DNA from: Accumulibacter sp036625275
GTDB lineage: Bacteria; Pseudomonadota; Gammaproteobacteria; Burkholderiales; Rhodocyclaceae
Assembly: GCF_036625275.1 (NCBI RefSeq)
Contig: NZ_JAZKUD010000006.1
Span: forward strand, 1 to 64,000
Reading direction: 5' to 3'
DNA: 64,000 bases
Below, piece after piece: positions 55,101 through 61,886 of the stretch (the stretch's first letter is position 1; every line of letters starts with the position of its first letter). The notes beneath the pieces are model-generated. The model ran no database searches, was not told the DNA's origin, and saw only the letters and a list, made by a program, of their open reading frames with translations. The translations under genes were made by a program, and so were the position numbers.

Positions 55101-55881
55101 GGATAACGTGCTGCTCAACAACACTTCGCTGCGGGTGTACGGGGTGGATCTGCTGGGCAACGTCTGGCGCTTCGATGTCAATGACAATCTCGATCCCGAT
55201 GGTCTGGAAGCGACGCTGCTGGGAACGGCGAAGGACTCGGCGGGTAATCCGCAGCCGATCACGACACGTCCCGAACTGGCGGAAATCGAAGGAAAGCCGT
55301 GGGTTTTCATTGGCACCGGGCGTTTGCTCGGGCTTGGCGACCTGCCCGATACCAGTACCCAGTCGACGTATGGTTTCAAGGACCCGCTGACCGGATCGCC
55401 GGCCTATGCCGACCTGCGCAGCGTCTTGAATCCCTTGCAGATGACGCAACCTGCAGGCGAGCTTTACCGGACCATTGCCTGTAGCGGGTCTGACGCAGCC
55501 TGCGCAGGCACCAATGGCTGGGTGGTCGATTTGCCCGAATCCGGCGAGCGGGTCAATATCGATCCAAAACTGCAACTGGGTACGCTGACCTTCGCCAGCA
55601 ACGTGCCGAGCAACTCTGCATGCAGTATCGGTGGCCATAGTTGGTTGAATTTCCTGGATTTCCGTACTGGTCTGGCGGTTCCCACCTCACCCAATCTGGC
55701 CGCCTCAAGACGTTTGAACGAAACCCTGGCGGTGGGTCTCAACTTCGTGCGTCTGACCGATGGGCGGATCGTGGTTGACGTGATCGGTTCCGGTGACAAG
55801 CCCCCCGAGGTTGTGGAGCTGCCGGTGCTGACGCCGCCTCCGGCAGGTAAACGCGTGAGCTGGCGTGAGGTGATCAATTGA
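49150..55881 (+). CDS. pilY1: PilY1 pilus-tip adhesin, giant form with two internal repeat tracts
   Basis: 2243 aa, about twice the usual ~1100-1200. Seen: signal peptide, von Willebrand A domain with the MIDAS-like DTSNS near residue 58, then 25 heptad repeats (residues 405-579) and about 25 repeats of 29 residues (604-1327), then the rest of the vWA region (LADVAQYYY, HMTTFTLALGVSG, DDFWHTAVNGRG) and the C-terminal PilY1 beta-propeller (YAGANDGMLHAF near 1795, a calcium-like DVNDNLDPDG). PilY1 adheres to surfaces and senses force. AAGGAG before ATG 49150. The repeats interrupt the vWA fold, so length may vary between strains. Confidence 0.92.
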   Translation: MGDFRKLRVVGLLPGVCRVLAGLSMMVALGVADAALTDVSDAPFYNSTSSQLKPNIMLLMDTSNSMRFSHMPDQIEGTNSGLMPIGYKSYQCNVLYYNPNRVYEIPKDSSGSALPTPSFTAAPYNYFSTDASTRNLSASFQAYDTSTRQYQTVSDPEQAAYYYLHSVAGTKNYLNTPCTDADVGATVPAGDGGTWTRVLVSSTSGPGGVDERQNFANWYTFYRTRISLIKSAVSLAFMPLTDSSRVGFITVNPDLSGSANYLPIADFNATQRSNWFNTLFSQVPGGSSPSREGLARVGRHFAGKQDGINSGMSGDPIQFSCQQNFTIMTTDGYWNVAAETAGPVMIDGATQVGQQDGTLDIVVDNTHWTQRPMWDGGADTLRVITDKTTQYRSVICVSPYANQTTSQTLQSTSQNLQSTTQNLQSTAQNLQSTLQNLKSTSQLTKSTSQITQSTLQNLQSTSQKLKSTSQLTRSTSQLTQSTSQNLKSTVQKFRSTSQLTRSTSQLTQSTSQNTQSTLQNLRSTSQVTKSTSQATQSTSQLTQSTLQNLQSTSQPTRSTSQITVSTLKAYQSTSQILQYDATTELTTPVASCTPGGNISCTTVTTGPTLVASCTPVAAAAGNLYTATTCSSSTTGPTAAASCTPASASAGNGYTTTTCNTVTTGPTPVASCTPAAADAGNSYTTTTCNTVTTGPTPVSTCTPVTGAAGNGYTTVTCSSATTGPTGVASCTPVAASSGNSYTATTCNTVTTGPTGVASCTPVAASAGNSYTATTCNTVTTGPTGVASCTPAAASSGNSYTATTCNTVTTGPTAVASCTPASASSGNSYTATTCSTATTGPTAVATCTPVAASSGNSYTATTCATVTTGPTGVASCTPVAASAGNSYTATTCNTVTTGPTGVASCTPATAAAGNSYTTTTCNTVTTGPTAVASCTPATASSSNSYTTRTCSTVTTGPTPVATCTPVSASSGNSYTATTCSTATTGPTGVATCTPVAASAGNSYTATTCNTLTTGPTGVASCTPATASAGNSYTTTTCNTVTTGPTAVASCTAATASSSNSYTTTTCSTVATGPTPVASCTPVSASSGNSYTATTCATATSGPTGVASCTPVAASSGNSYTATTCNTVTTGPTGVSSCTPATASSGNSYTATTCNTVTTGPSPVASCTPAAASSGNSYTATTCSTVATGPAPVATCTPVAASSGNSYTATTCSTANTGPTPVATCTPISPSAGNGYTTTTCTTTTTGPSAVATCTPATASAGNGYTATTCTTATSGPTPVASCTPAPASSDNDWVTTTCALVETGPTEVASCTPVSPTAPDYQTTTCDYLNGHKLQKRIQTGVTSIFLNGGISGFEISRSTTTDDPDYVDVDGVCHPDASTLAAPLGPVPDPARSSSDEAPLPASCSEWPCVVDSTITGGSSNSLADVAQYYYVTDLRPELTNDVRVAATIGAEADRATHQHMTTFTLALGVSGTLNYSSTYKIDTVGDFARIRCNPLSGGCNNTCPVTDPSFPNCTPKSWPVWPDPTLDYSDATRYSDPRSIDDFWHTAVNGRGLYFSADDPNSVVSGLQQALAGIQSRLGAGSAAATSTLSPVAGDNAAYRTSYVSQEWVGDLAAYEINPATGVMSTTTQWRSQPLLDATIGSACDRRTIYLFRAGASNNLTPFTWDTRTCDVAGLPTGDPTTGLVAAEQAYFGADSVAQFSQYPSMSDGSGATVDQRTAAAGANLVNYLRGQHTHEGTALFTTNDLTKLYRARTHVLGDFVNSQPAFVKGPFASYADSGYATFKSDHAGRTPMIYAGANDGMLHAFVAANGAESWAFIPRLVLPNLFKLADNNYANTHQFYVDGSPTVGDIYASSTWKTILVGGLNKGGKGYYALDVTDPAAPKALWEFGWSDACWDGVTSGVGSDCHLGYTFGRPIISKLQNGTWVVFVTSGVNNVNSPAKAGDGNGYLYVLNADTGKLIAKIATGVGDAETPSGLNQINNFVDNVLLNNTSLRVYGVDLLGNVWRFDVNDNLDPDGLEATLLGTAKDSAGNPQPITTRPELAEIEGKPWVFIGTGRLLGLGDLPDTSTQSTYGFKDPLTGSPAYADLRSVLNPLQMTQPAGELYRTIACSGSDAACAGTNGWVVDLPESGERVNIDPKLQLGTLTFASNVPSNSACSIGGHSWLNFLDFRTGLAVPTSPNLAASRRLNETLAVGLNFVRLTDGRIVVDVIGSGDKPPEVVELPVLTPPPAGKRVSWREVIN
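50362..50886 (+). repeat. 25 tandem 21-bp (heptapeptide) repeats in pilY1
   Basis: In-frame repeats with consensus T-S-Q-N-L-Q-S; S, T and Q dominate and position 3 is Q in nearly all (K in one). Units differ by point changes such as TLQNLKS and TSQLTRS, so it is an older, diverged array. Rich in polar side chains; a beta-solenoid or a flexible stalk are both possible. Confidence 0.92.
50959..53130 (+). repeat. About 25 tandem 87-bp (29-residue) repeats in pilY1
   Basis: Unit pattern: TTGPTGVASCTP, a variable AASSGNSY-type middle, then TATTCNTV. Each unit holds two cysteines, in SCTP and in TTC, about 50 in all, suggesting regular disulfides or metal/oxidation-sensitive cross-links. First and last units are the most diverged, as expected for unequal exchange in the middle. 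Confidence 0.92.
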
Positions 55882-55893
55882 GGCTCGCGTTTG

Positions 55894-56712
55894 ATGGTCA
55901 GGATCTCGATGAATGGATTGCTTGAGTGCTGGCGTTCGGAAATTCGGGCACCAGAGAACCGTTATCTGTGGGCAGCGCTGGCTTGCTCGTTCGGCCTGCA
56001 CATCCTGTTGATGCTGTTCACCAGCGGCGCCGGACGCTCGGACGGGGTAAGCCTGTTTCCTCCTTCTGCCGCTCGTTCGGCACCGATCTTGCTGATGGCG
56101 AGTCTTGCGGAGTTCCGTCGGGCCAGTGTTTCAGAGCCTGCGGAGCCGCATACCTCCGAGGTTCCTGAACCTTTAGCGCAGATCCAGGAATCACCAGCCA
56201 GTATCGCCCCGACCATCATGCAGGAGGTCCCGAAGGAGACGCGTCCTCCTGATCGCCATGGTGCGGCGAACTCATCGGGATCACCGGAGTCTTCGGCACG
56301 TGCGGAAGCGGTTCCGACTGCCGCGCGGCACGCCGCGAGCGCCGAGCAGGCCCGCGCCGACGAGGATGCTGCTCGCCTTGCCCGGCACGCAAGCTATGGG
56401 CTGGCCAGCCTGCTGGATGTGCCGCCGGTGCCCTTGTCAGACATTCAACCGGAGTATCCGGAGTCGGCCGGGAATCAACAGGGGACGGTCGTCTTGCGAC
56501 TCTTCATCAGCGCCAGCGGCGATGTGGATGAACTTTTCGTCGTCCGTGCATTGCCGAGCGGTTTTTTCGAGGAGGCGGCACTGACGGCATTCGCGTCAGC
56601 GCGCTTCTCGCCAGGCATGCACCATGGTCGTGCGGTCAAGAGCCAGATGGCGGTGGAGGTACAGTTCGTTCCCTTCAACCGGGGCGCCGGCGTTTCCGGA
56701 AGAGGGTATTAG
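55894..56712 (+). CDS. TonB-family energy transducer
   Basis: A 272-aa protein: one N-terminal membrane segment (LWAALACSFGLHILLMLF), a Pro/Glu/Ala-rich periplasmic linker, and a C-terminal TonB domain (about 185-265: IQPEYPESAGNQQGTVVLRL, SGFFEEAALTAFASARFSPG). It follows pilY1 by 12 bp. No ExbB/ExbD or receptor is nearby. ATG 55894; ATG 55909 is an alternative. Confidence 0.8.
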   Translation: MVRISMNGLLECWRSEIRAPENRYLWAALACSFGLHILLMLFTSGAGRSDGVSLFPPSAARSAPILLMASLAEFRRASVSEPAEPHTSEVPEPLAQIQESPASIAPTIMQEVPKETRPPDRHGAANSSGSPESSARAEAVPTAARHAASAEQARADEDAARLARHASYGLASLLDVPPVPLSDIQPEYPESAGNQQGTVVLRLFISASGDVDELFVVRALPSGFFEEAALTAFASARFSPGMHHGRAVKSQMAVEVQFVPFNRGAGVSGRGY

Positions 56713-56762
56713 AGGGGTCTTTGCGCCTCATCCACAGGCTTTGAAGCCTGCGCCCTGCGCTG

Positions 56763-57188
56763 TCACTTGCCAGTAAAACCGACCAGCTCCGCGCTGACCG
56801 CATTTTGCTGTTCAATTGCGGTTTCGAAATTCCATGCAAAACCTGCCTGCAGGTTGTTGACGGCCGGGGTGACGGTGCCGATGGCCACGCCGTTCTTGTC
56901 GAGGAGCCTGAGTTCGGCTTCGGCGTGGCCAATGGCCTGCTTCGATGCATTATTGACCCGTCCCTGGACCACCAGCGTTCCCGCGCTGTTGCGGGCAATC
57001 TTGGCGTCAACGAGCGAAAGTCCGCTGAGCGCAACCTTGTTGCCCTCGGGCGTGGCCGCTGGTGGCGCGTGCGCCTCGCCCTTCGCAGCGGGCTGCTCAG
57101 GCGGAGTCTGGTTGCAGGCGGCCGTCAGTGTGATGACGATGACGGCAGTGATCAGTAATCGACATTGCGAAGCCGTTGCCAGTTTCAT
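56763..57188 (-). CDS. FxLYD-like periplasmic lipoprotein
   Basis: A 141-aa protein with a lipobox signal (ITLTAACNQ) and a beta-sandwich domain (VVQGRVNNASKQAIGHAEAE, LRLLDKNGVAIGTVTPAVNN) like FxLYD/DUF3426 families. Function unknown. Convergent with the TonB gene. Confidence 0.7.
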   Translation of the reverse strand: MKLATASQCRLLITAVIVITLTAACNQTPPEQPAAKGEAHAPPAATPEGNKVALSGLSLVDAKIARNSAGTLVVQGRVNNASKQAIGHAEAELRLLDKNGVAIGTVTPAVNNLQAGFAWNFETAIEQQNAVSAELVGFTGK

Positions 57189-57516
57189 TTGTTTTCCCGT
57201 TCATTCAGAATGCCCCGACGCGGATGCGTGGGATGCGGCCATTTTAAATCGTCCATTCGTCGGAGAACATCGGCTCGATAGCCCAGCGCGTGGCGCCGCC
57301 CAGCACTCCGGCCCTTGAGAGAGCGTTGACGAATTCACGGCGCTATTGCGGTTGCGAGGCGGACTTCTTTTCTGCCACTGACGCCCACCCACCAGCTTGC
57401 CCAAGGCGATGAGACATCCGGCCAGCCATGCGAAACCCTTGATGGATAGGGGATGAGGGTTAAAGTCCGACAAGCTGCTAGCATCGGGTCATCTTGTGCT
57501 AATATTCGCGCCCGAA
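57189..57516. other. Gene-free stretch upstream of tRNA-Ser(CGA)
   Basis: No supported gene. A TAATAT at 57500-57505 is well placed as the -10 of the tRNA promoter (12 bp before the tRNA) but has no good -35. Confidence 0.4.
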
Positions 57517-57606
<90 letters not shown>

Positions 57607-57868
57607 TGAATAGCCATAAACGCCAGTCGTAGCAAGGGTTCCAGGTTTATGCAAATAGGAATCCCATCATGGGTACCATCAAATCTGATGCGCTTGCATG
57701 GCACGTCGTGAGACAACGAGACCTTGCCGACAGAATTCTGTGACAGTCACGGAAAAAGGCAGGCAGCCCGCTCCGACCGCCGCCAGCTTGGAAACCATGC
57801 TGTTAATCCGACTTTGGTAAGCATGCGCAGTGACCGAACCCCTGCCCGACACCATCGCCGCACCCAAG

Positions 57869-57890
57869 AAAAACCCGGCGCTTGGCCGGG
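57869..57890 (-). terminator. Intrinsic terminator after the 101-aa gene
   Basis: Minus strand: CCCGGC-caagc-GCCGGG followed by TTTTTC, about 75 nt past the stop of the 101-aa gene. Confidence 0.8.
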
Positions 57891-57965
57891 TCGGTAGGGT
57901 CATGCGGTCGTTACGCTGTAACGCTCGCCGGCATCCGGTCAGTCTTGGCGAACCCCCCCCTGCTT

Positions 57966-58271
57966 TCAGGCCGTCGCACCGCCTTCCTCTTGGCCCGCTC
58001 CCCTTCGGGCTTCAATGAGCGATTCGACGACGGCCAGATGCGGGTTTTCGCTCTCGTACTTCAGGGCGGCGCTGATGGTGCCACACAACAGGTAGAGGCT
58101 GCCGAAGCGCGGCTCGTAGCCATCCGGCGGGCTGTCGATCTGCGACAACAGATAGCCGAGGTCGGACACGACGCGAGACAGATTGTCGAGCGTGTCCTGG
58201 GTGAAGATTCCGACGAGGGGATTGATGGCCGACGCGGCGGCGCGATCGACGGATGCGGAGGTGTGGGTCAT
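57966..58271 (-). CDS. Hypothetical element-borne protein, 101 aa
   Basis: A soluble, Ser/Asp-rich protein (TQDTLDNLSRVVSDLGYLLS) with no domain recognised. AGGAG is 7 nt before the ATG. It has its own leader between a terminator upstream (58403-58421) and one downstream, so it is a separate transcription unit. It may be a regulator or accessory factor; unknown. Confidence 0.65.
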   Translation of the reverse strand: MTHTSASVDRAAASAINPLVGIFTQDTLDNLSRVVSDLGYLLSQIDSPPDGYEPRFGSLYLLCGTISAALKYESENPHLAVVESLIEARRGAGQEEGGATA

Positions 58272-58318
58272 GGGTTGCTCCTATCGTGAGACTCAAGGCC
58301 CCGCTGTTCAAGGCGGGA

Positions 58319-58452
58319 GGGCGGATGTTGAACACACGTCGATAGCCGTGCCGCCAGCCTTACGGACAGGCGCATCCGCCCATTGAGAGACAACAGGCGC
58401 AAAAAATCCACGCTTCGTGGTGGATACCGCTATCGACTTGGTGTGTTCAGCA
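58319..58452. promoter_or_regulatory. Nested inverted repeats in the leader of the 101-aa gene
   Basis: GGGCGGATG (58319-58327) pairs with CATCCGCCC (58373-58381). A longer imperfect pair, TGTTGAACACACGTCGATAG (58326) and CTATCGACTTGGTGTGTTCA (58430), flanks and crosses it. The region is ~500 bp without a gene. It could be a structured RNA, a set of operators, or an alternative pairing switch. Confidence 0.5.
58403..58421 (-). terminator. Intrinsic terminator after the HGGxW gene
   Basis: Minus strand: CCACG-aag-CGTGG then A and TTTTTT. It would end the long AlpA-to-HGGxW operon transcript about 360 nt past its last gene. Confidence 0.75.
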
Positions 58453-58778
58453 CCGTTTCACCAGTATCGGCCACCGGCCAGCAGTCCGTCAAGGGCTTGC
58501 GCTGTGCTCGCTGGACGAACGATCAGCACTCAGCCCATACCATCGCCCACTGCACCACAGAAACGCGCCTGAGCGTCGCCGGGGACAGCTTGCTATCAGC
58601 ATTGCGCAGTGCAACGTCCGCACTTCTCGCGCCAGGAGTGAGTGATACCCGATGAATGCCTTGTAGATCATGGCAAGGAACAGTTCATGCTTGCAGTTGC
58701 TAATGGCATTGTGCGATGCATTTTCTCAGGCGCTTGACTCGTCGCCGTCAGGCCAAACCTTGCCGTAACCTTGGGTAT

Positions 58779-59102
58779 CTATGGCTCTGGTTTCTGCCTC
58801 TTCGGCCTTCCACCCTTCCGGCCATTGATGCGGGACTGCTCCTTGCCGGCTTCCGACTTCGGGCCAGTGCTCAAGCCGCCGTGCCACTTGCAGCGACCAC
58901 CGAAGTAGAGCGTCGTGATTTTGCACGGCGTACCGGCTCTGGTCCTTGCTCCACAGGGTAAGTCCCACAGGTCGACAGGCATGGCCGGGCAGTCGGGGAT
59001 TGCGCCCTTGTGCTCACGCTCATACCGAAGTTCCCAGAGGTACCGCCGCAAGTCCCAATACGCCCGCCACCGTCGGCGCTTGTCGCTGTAGGGGTCAGTC
59101 AT
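58779..59102 (-). CDS. HGGxW-type small protein
   Basis: A 107-aa basic protein: an aromatic, Arg-rich N-terminus (RRWRAYWDLRRYLWELRYE), then CGARTRAGTPCK, and CKWHGGLSTGPKSEAGK at the C-terminal third. The Cys/His set (CGA..PCK..GRCKWHGG) looks like a small zinc-binding motif common in prophage proteins; role unknown. It starts 11 bp after the 105-aa gene. Confidence 0.75.
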   Translation of the reverse strand: MTDPYSDKRRRWRAYWDLRRYLWELRYEREHKGAIPDCPAMPVDLWDLPCGARTRAGTPCKITTLYFGGRCKWHGGLSTGPKSEAGKEQSRINGRKGGRPKRQKPEP

Positions 59103-59113
59103 GGCCTTGTTCG

Positions 59114-59431
59114 CTACTGCTTCCGGTGAACCAAGCGCGCATCAGTCACGATGCCATCGTTCGACAGGCCCATAGCAGCCCGGTCGGCAATCGTTTCAAG
59201 TGGACTCGAGTCCACTTGATCTGCCCTGCGGTTTCCGCCGTGCGACTGAGCCTTTGCCCAGTCCTGCGCGCTCGCCACAATCGCCGCAGCCTGCGCCACG
59301 GACAAATGCCTGCGGTGCAGATTGGCCGACAGCATCATCGCCCGCAGGGTGTCGGGATGATCCATGCCCAAGGTATCGACAAGTCGAAGGTGCCGCTCGG
59401 CTGCCGCCATGAATTCAGGGGTTGGGTTCAT
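59114..59431 (-). CDS. Hypothetical element-borne protein, 105 aa
   Basis: No known domain recognised. Contains helical segments (PEFMAAAERHLRLVDTLG, AQAAAIVASAQDWAKA). AAGAAAGGAACG upstream is a good ribosome site. Part of the operon; 15 bp after the 175-aa gene. Confidence 0.6.
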   Translation of the reverse strand: MNPTPEFMAAAERHLRLVDTLGMDHPDTLRAMMLSANLHRRHLSVAQAAAIVASAQDWAKAQSHGGNRRADQVDSSPLETIADRAAMGLSNDGIVTDARLVHRKQ

Positions 59432-59446
59432 TTCGTTCCTTTCTTG

Positions 59447-59974
59447 TCAGGCCAGCGTTCGCGGAGAAAAGCCCGCGCAGCGTTGCAGCATCTCGGGCAG
59501 TGCCGGCCGATAGCCGACGATTGCCGACACCAGCCCGCCCGGCTTGGCGATGATGCACACCGCGCCGCGCAGGTTGCCGCACTGGTCGCAGCGCCGCCGG
59601 TCATCGGGGTCGTCGCCGGTGCGCTCGATCGGTTCGGCGGCAAGGGTCGGCAATTCGCCTCTTGCTGATACCCCTGGAACCCCGGAACACACCGGCGGGG
59701 TTCCAGTAAAAGCCTTGCCAATACTGGCTTTTACCCTTGGAACCCCTGAACCCCCTGCAAGGTAAGGTCGCGTGAGACTTTTTCCGGTTTCCGCCTGTCT
59801 GGAGTGTCCCGGTTCCGCTTTCTCTCCGTCATTGTTGTTTTGTGGGGTTCCAGGGGTTCCAAGGGTACAACCCAGCAACGGCAAGGCTTTTACTGGAACC
59901 CCGCCGGTGTATTCCGGGGTTCCAGGGGTTCCGGCTTCGCGTTGCAGTTTGGCGAGCAGCTCGTCAAGACCCAT
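59447..59974 (-). CDS. Hypothetical protein built around GTPGTP-type repeat insertions, 175 aa
   Basis: ATG 59974 (MGLDELLAKLQREAG) overlaps the DUF927 stop by 11 bp. Much of the first 110 residues is encoded by two inverted copies of the ~88-bp palindromic repeat (GTPGTPEYTGGVPVKAL and its partner); the C-terminal part has RRRCDQCGNLRGAVC, a possible Cys4 zinc site. Function unknown; the repeats probably inserted without breaking the frame. Confidence 0.6.
   Translation of the reverse strand: MGLDELLAKLQREAGTPGTPEYTGGVPVKALPLLGCTLGTPGTPQNNNDGEKAEPGHSRQAETGKSLTRPYLAGGSGVPRVKASIGKAFTGTPPVCSGVPGVSARGELPTLAAEPIERTGDDPDDRRRCDQCGNLRGAVCIIAKPGGLVSAIVGYRPALPEMLQRCAGFSPRTLA
59670..59755 (+). repeat. 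GGAACCCC palindromic repeat, copy 1
   Basis: Runs of CCCCTGGAACCCC and GGGGTTCC around a core AGTAAAAGCCTTGCC, ending in GGAACCCCTGAACCCC. Closely matched by the inverted copy at 59843-59934 and more loosely by 61761-61850. Inside the 175-aa gene. Confidence 0.8.
59843..59934 (-). repeat. GGAACCCC palindromic repeat, copy 2 (inverted)
   Basis: Reverse complement of copy 1, starting GGAACCCCTGGAACCCCGG and keeping the AGTAAAAGCCTTGCC core; 87 bp separate the two. Inside the 175-aa gene. Confidence 0.8.
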
Positions 59975-61886
59975 GATCGCCGCCCAACTCATCGGCCCGA
60001 ACCTCGTAGACGCGCACCTTCCGCCCGCCAATGTTTTCAGGCTTCGCGCGCTTGCCGTCCGCGCCCGCTTTGGGAATCGCGCCGCAGGCTTCCAGCTCGT
60101 CAAGCGCCCGCTTGAAGTCGAACCCCTTCAAGGCTTCGCGCATGCCTTCCGCCGTGAAGAGGTAAAGCCGCCCGTCTTGGGTATCGCGCCACCAGCCGGC
60201 CCGGTCACGCGTTTGGCTTTCGTGGGAATCGTCCGCATTGGAAAAGCGCCCGTCGCCGTGACGTTCGATGAAGTCGGAAACCTTTTGAAGAATTTGCCGC
60301 CGCTCGTCGTTGCCGCGCCCGCGCAGGGAACGCCAGGCATTGAACCCGATCACCGCCGCCTTGACGGCTTCGCCTTCCGGCCAGCCCGTCAGCCCGTATT
60401 CAGTCGCCAGTTCGCCGGCCAGCGCGAGCAGCGCGAACCGGCCCGCCGCCCGCTTGTCTTGCCCCTCGAAATCTTGGCGGTTGAAGTCTCGCAAGCCCTT
60501 CAGGATCTCCAGCCGCGCCGCGAAGTCGCGTTGATCGTGCGTCAGCCGCTCCAGGAACGCCCGGCCCGGTCGCCCGTAGTGCGTGACCGCGGCCCGCTTG
60601 ATCGCATCTGACAGCGCCGCCCCGCTGGCGTGATCGTGCAGCACGTCGAAACAGCCTTGCTGGCGAGCCGTCGGAATATCGAGCAGGCGAACCGATTGCC
60701 CGGCCTTGAAACGGTGCCCGCCTTCGGCCATGGTCGTGGCAATGGTGCGTTCGCCGGTCGAGACAATGAACGCCTGCCAGCGGGTCACCGCCCGCGCCGC
60801 GCCGGTTCGCCCCGCCCGTTGCTTGCCCCGCCCGTTGCCCAGCGAGTAAACGATGTTGCCGACTTCGCGCGGGTCGCATTCGCTGATTTCGTCCAGGGCG
60901 AGCAGGCAATCATTGAACAGCGCCGCCGCGCCTTCCATGCCGTTGGCAGTCGCTCGCCAACTGCGCCGATAGTTCGCCCCGCCCCAAACGGATGCCGCCG
61001 CCTCAAGGATGGTGGTCTTGCCGGTGCTCGAATCGCCAACGAAATGCAGCCCGCCGCCTTCAGCATTGCAGCACGCCAGCATCGGCCCGGCAAAGGCAGC
61101 CGACAGGCCCAGGGCGAACAGGGGATTGCCGACAGCGCGCGCCGCAACCTCTGCCCGCCAGCCGTCGAGCGTGCCTTTCTGCCCGTGTTCCTCGTGCCCG
61201 CGTTCGCCGGATTGAAAGATCACGCTCGCCTTGTCCGGCCCGATCACCGCATCCGGCAGGACGAACACGGCACCACACCAGCCGACTTGCAGCGCGCAAC
61301 GAACCTTCTTCTTTGGCGGTCGTTCTTGCAGGTAGCGCGCCAGGTGGAAACGCCCGTTCGGATCAATCGCCAACCCCATCGCGAGCAGTTCGCCGCGCAG
61401 GTCGGTGCCGTCGCCCCTGAGCAGTTCCATGGGCATGGCCCATTCCCGCCAGCGGCCCGCCGTGTTCTTGAAGCGCAGCAGCCGCCCGAAGTTGTTGCCG
61501 GTGCTGTCGAAGGTTTGGGCTTCAACGTACAGCGGCCCGCACACCCAGGTATCCACCGGCACCGGGTCGCCCTTGCCCTTGGGTGCGCTCATGGCATGAA
61601 GACAGACGCCCGGCCGCAACTTGCGCCCGGTGTCGGTCACCGTCCAGCCGTCATAGACGCGAAAGCAGGGGCGCTCATTCTCGGGAACTGCGGCAATTGG
61701 CTCCTGCTGCGCCTTGCCTTCGCCCGGTTCCACCGCACTGGCGAGCAGATCGGCCAGAACTGGAACCCCTGGAACCCCAGGGGTTCCGCTCGGGGTTCCG
61801 TCAAGATCCCCGTCGTTGCTGGGTTGTACCCCAGGAACCCCTGGAACCCCTGAAATCGGTAATGCGTCGAGAAGTTCATCATTCAT
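59964..61886 (-). CDS. DUF927-type replicative helicase/primase-like ATPase
   Basis: 640 aa. Seen: an N-terminal GVPGVP/GTPGVPGVP stretch from a repeat insertion (residues ~13-42), a middle domain, then the DUF927 ATPase: Walker A GDSSTGKTT (284-292), Walker B LLALDE (328-333), and a STGERTIATTMAEGG loop. Such proteins act in replication of satellites and plasmids. ATGA overlap with the Toprim gene suggests a primase-helicase pair. Confidence 0.85.
   Translation of the reverse strand: MNDELLDALPISGVPGVPGVQPSNDGDLDGTPSGTPGVPGVPVLADLLASAVEPGEGKAQQEPIAAVPENERPCFRVYDGWTVTDTGRKLRPGVCLHAMSAPKGKGDPVPVDTWVCGPLYVEAQTFDSTGNNFGRLLRFKNTAGRWREWAMPMELLRGDGTDLRGELLAMGLAIDPNGRFHLARYLQERPPKKKVRCALQVGWCGAVFVLPDAVIGPDKASVIFQSGERGHEEHGQKGTLDGWRAEVAARAVGNPLFALGLSAAFAGPMLACCNAEGGGLHFVGDSSTGKTTILEAAASVWGGANYRRSWRATANGMEGAAALFNDCLLALDEISECDPREVGNIVYSLGNGRGKQRAGRTGAARAVTRWQAFIVSTGERTIATTMAEGGHRFKAGQSVRLLDIPTARQQGCFDVLHDHASGAALSDAIKRAAVTHYGRPGRAFLERLTHDQRDFAARLEILKGLRDFNRQDFEGQDKRAAGRFALLALAGELATEYGLTGWPEGEAVKAAVIGFNAWRSLRGRGNDERRQILQKVSDFIERHGDGRFSNADDSHESQTRDRAGWWRDTQDGRLYLFTAEGMREALKGFDFKRALDELEACGAIPKAGADGKRAKPENIGGRKVRVYEVRADELGGDHGS
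61761..61850 (+). repeat. GGAACCCC palindromic repeat, copy 3
   Basis: Same arrangement as copy 1, with GGAACCCCTGGAACCCC at both ends, a GGGGTTCC inside, and GTTGCTGGGTTGTACCCC before the right end, the last also found in copy 2. Encodes residues ~13-42 of the DUF927 protein. Confidence 0.8.

Noticed and set aside
57679..57903. 74-codon minus-strand frame next to the tRNA, starting MTLPTRPSAGFFLG
   Set aside because: Its start is a terminator hairpin with T-run (57869-57890) and there is no ribosome site; a phage Ash-like peptide remains possible but unsupported.
60630..61853. 407-codon open frame on the plus strand over the DUF927 gene
   Set aside because: Shadow; the minus strand has Walker motifs and overlaps in an operon.
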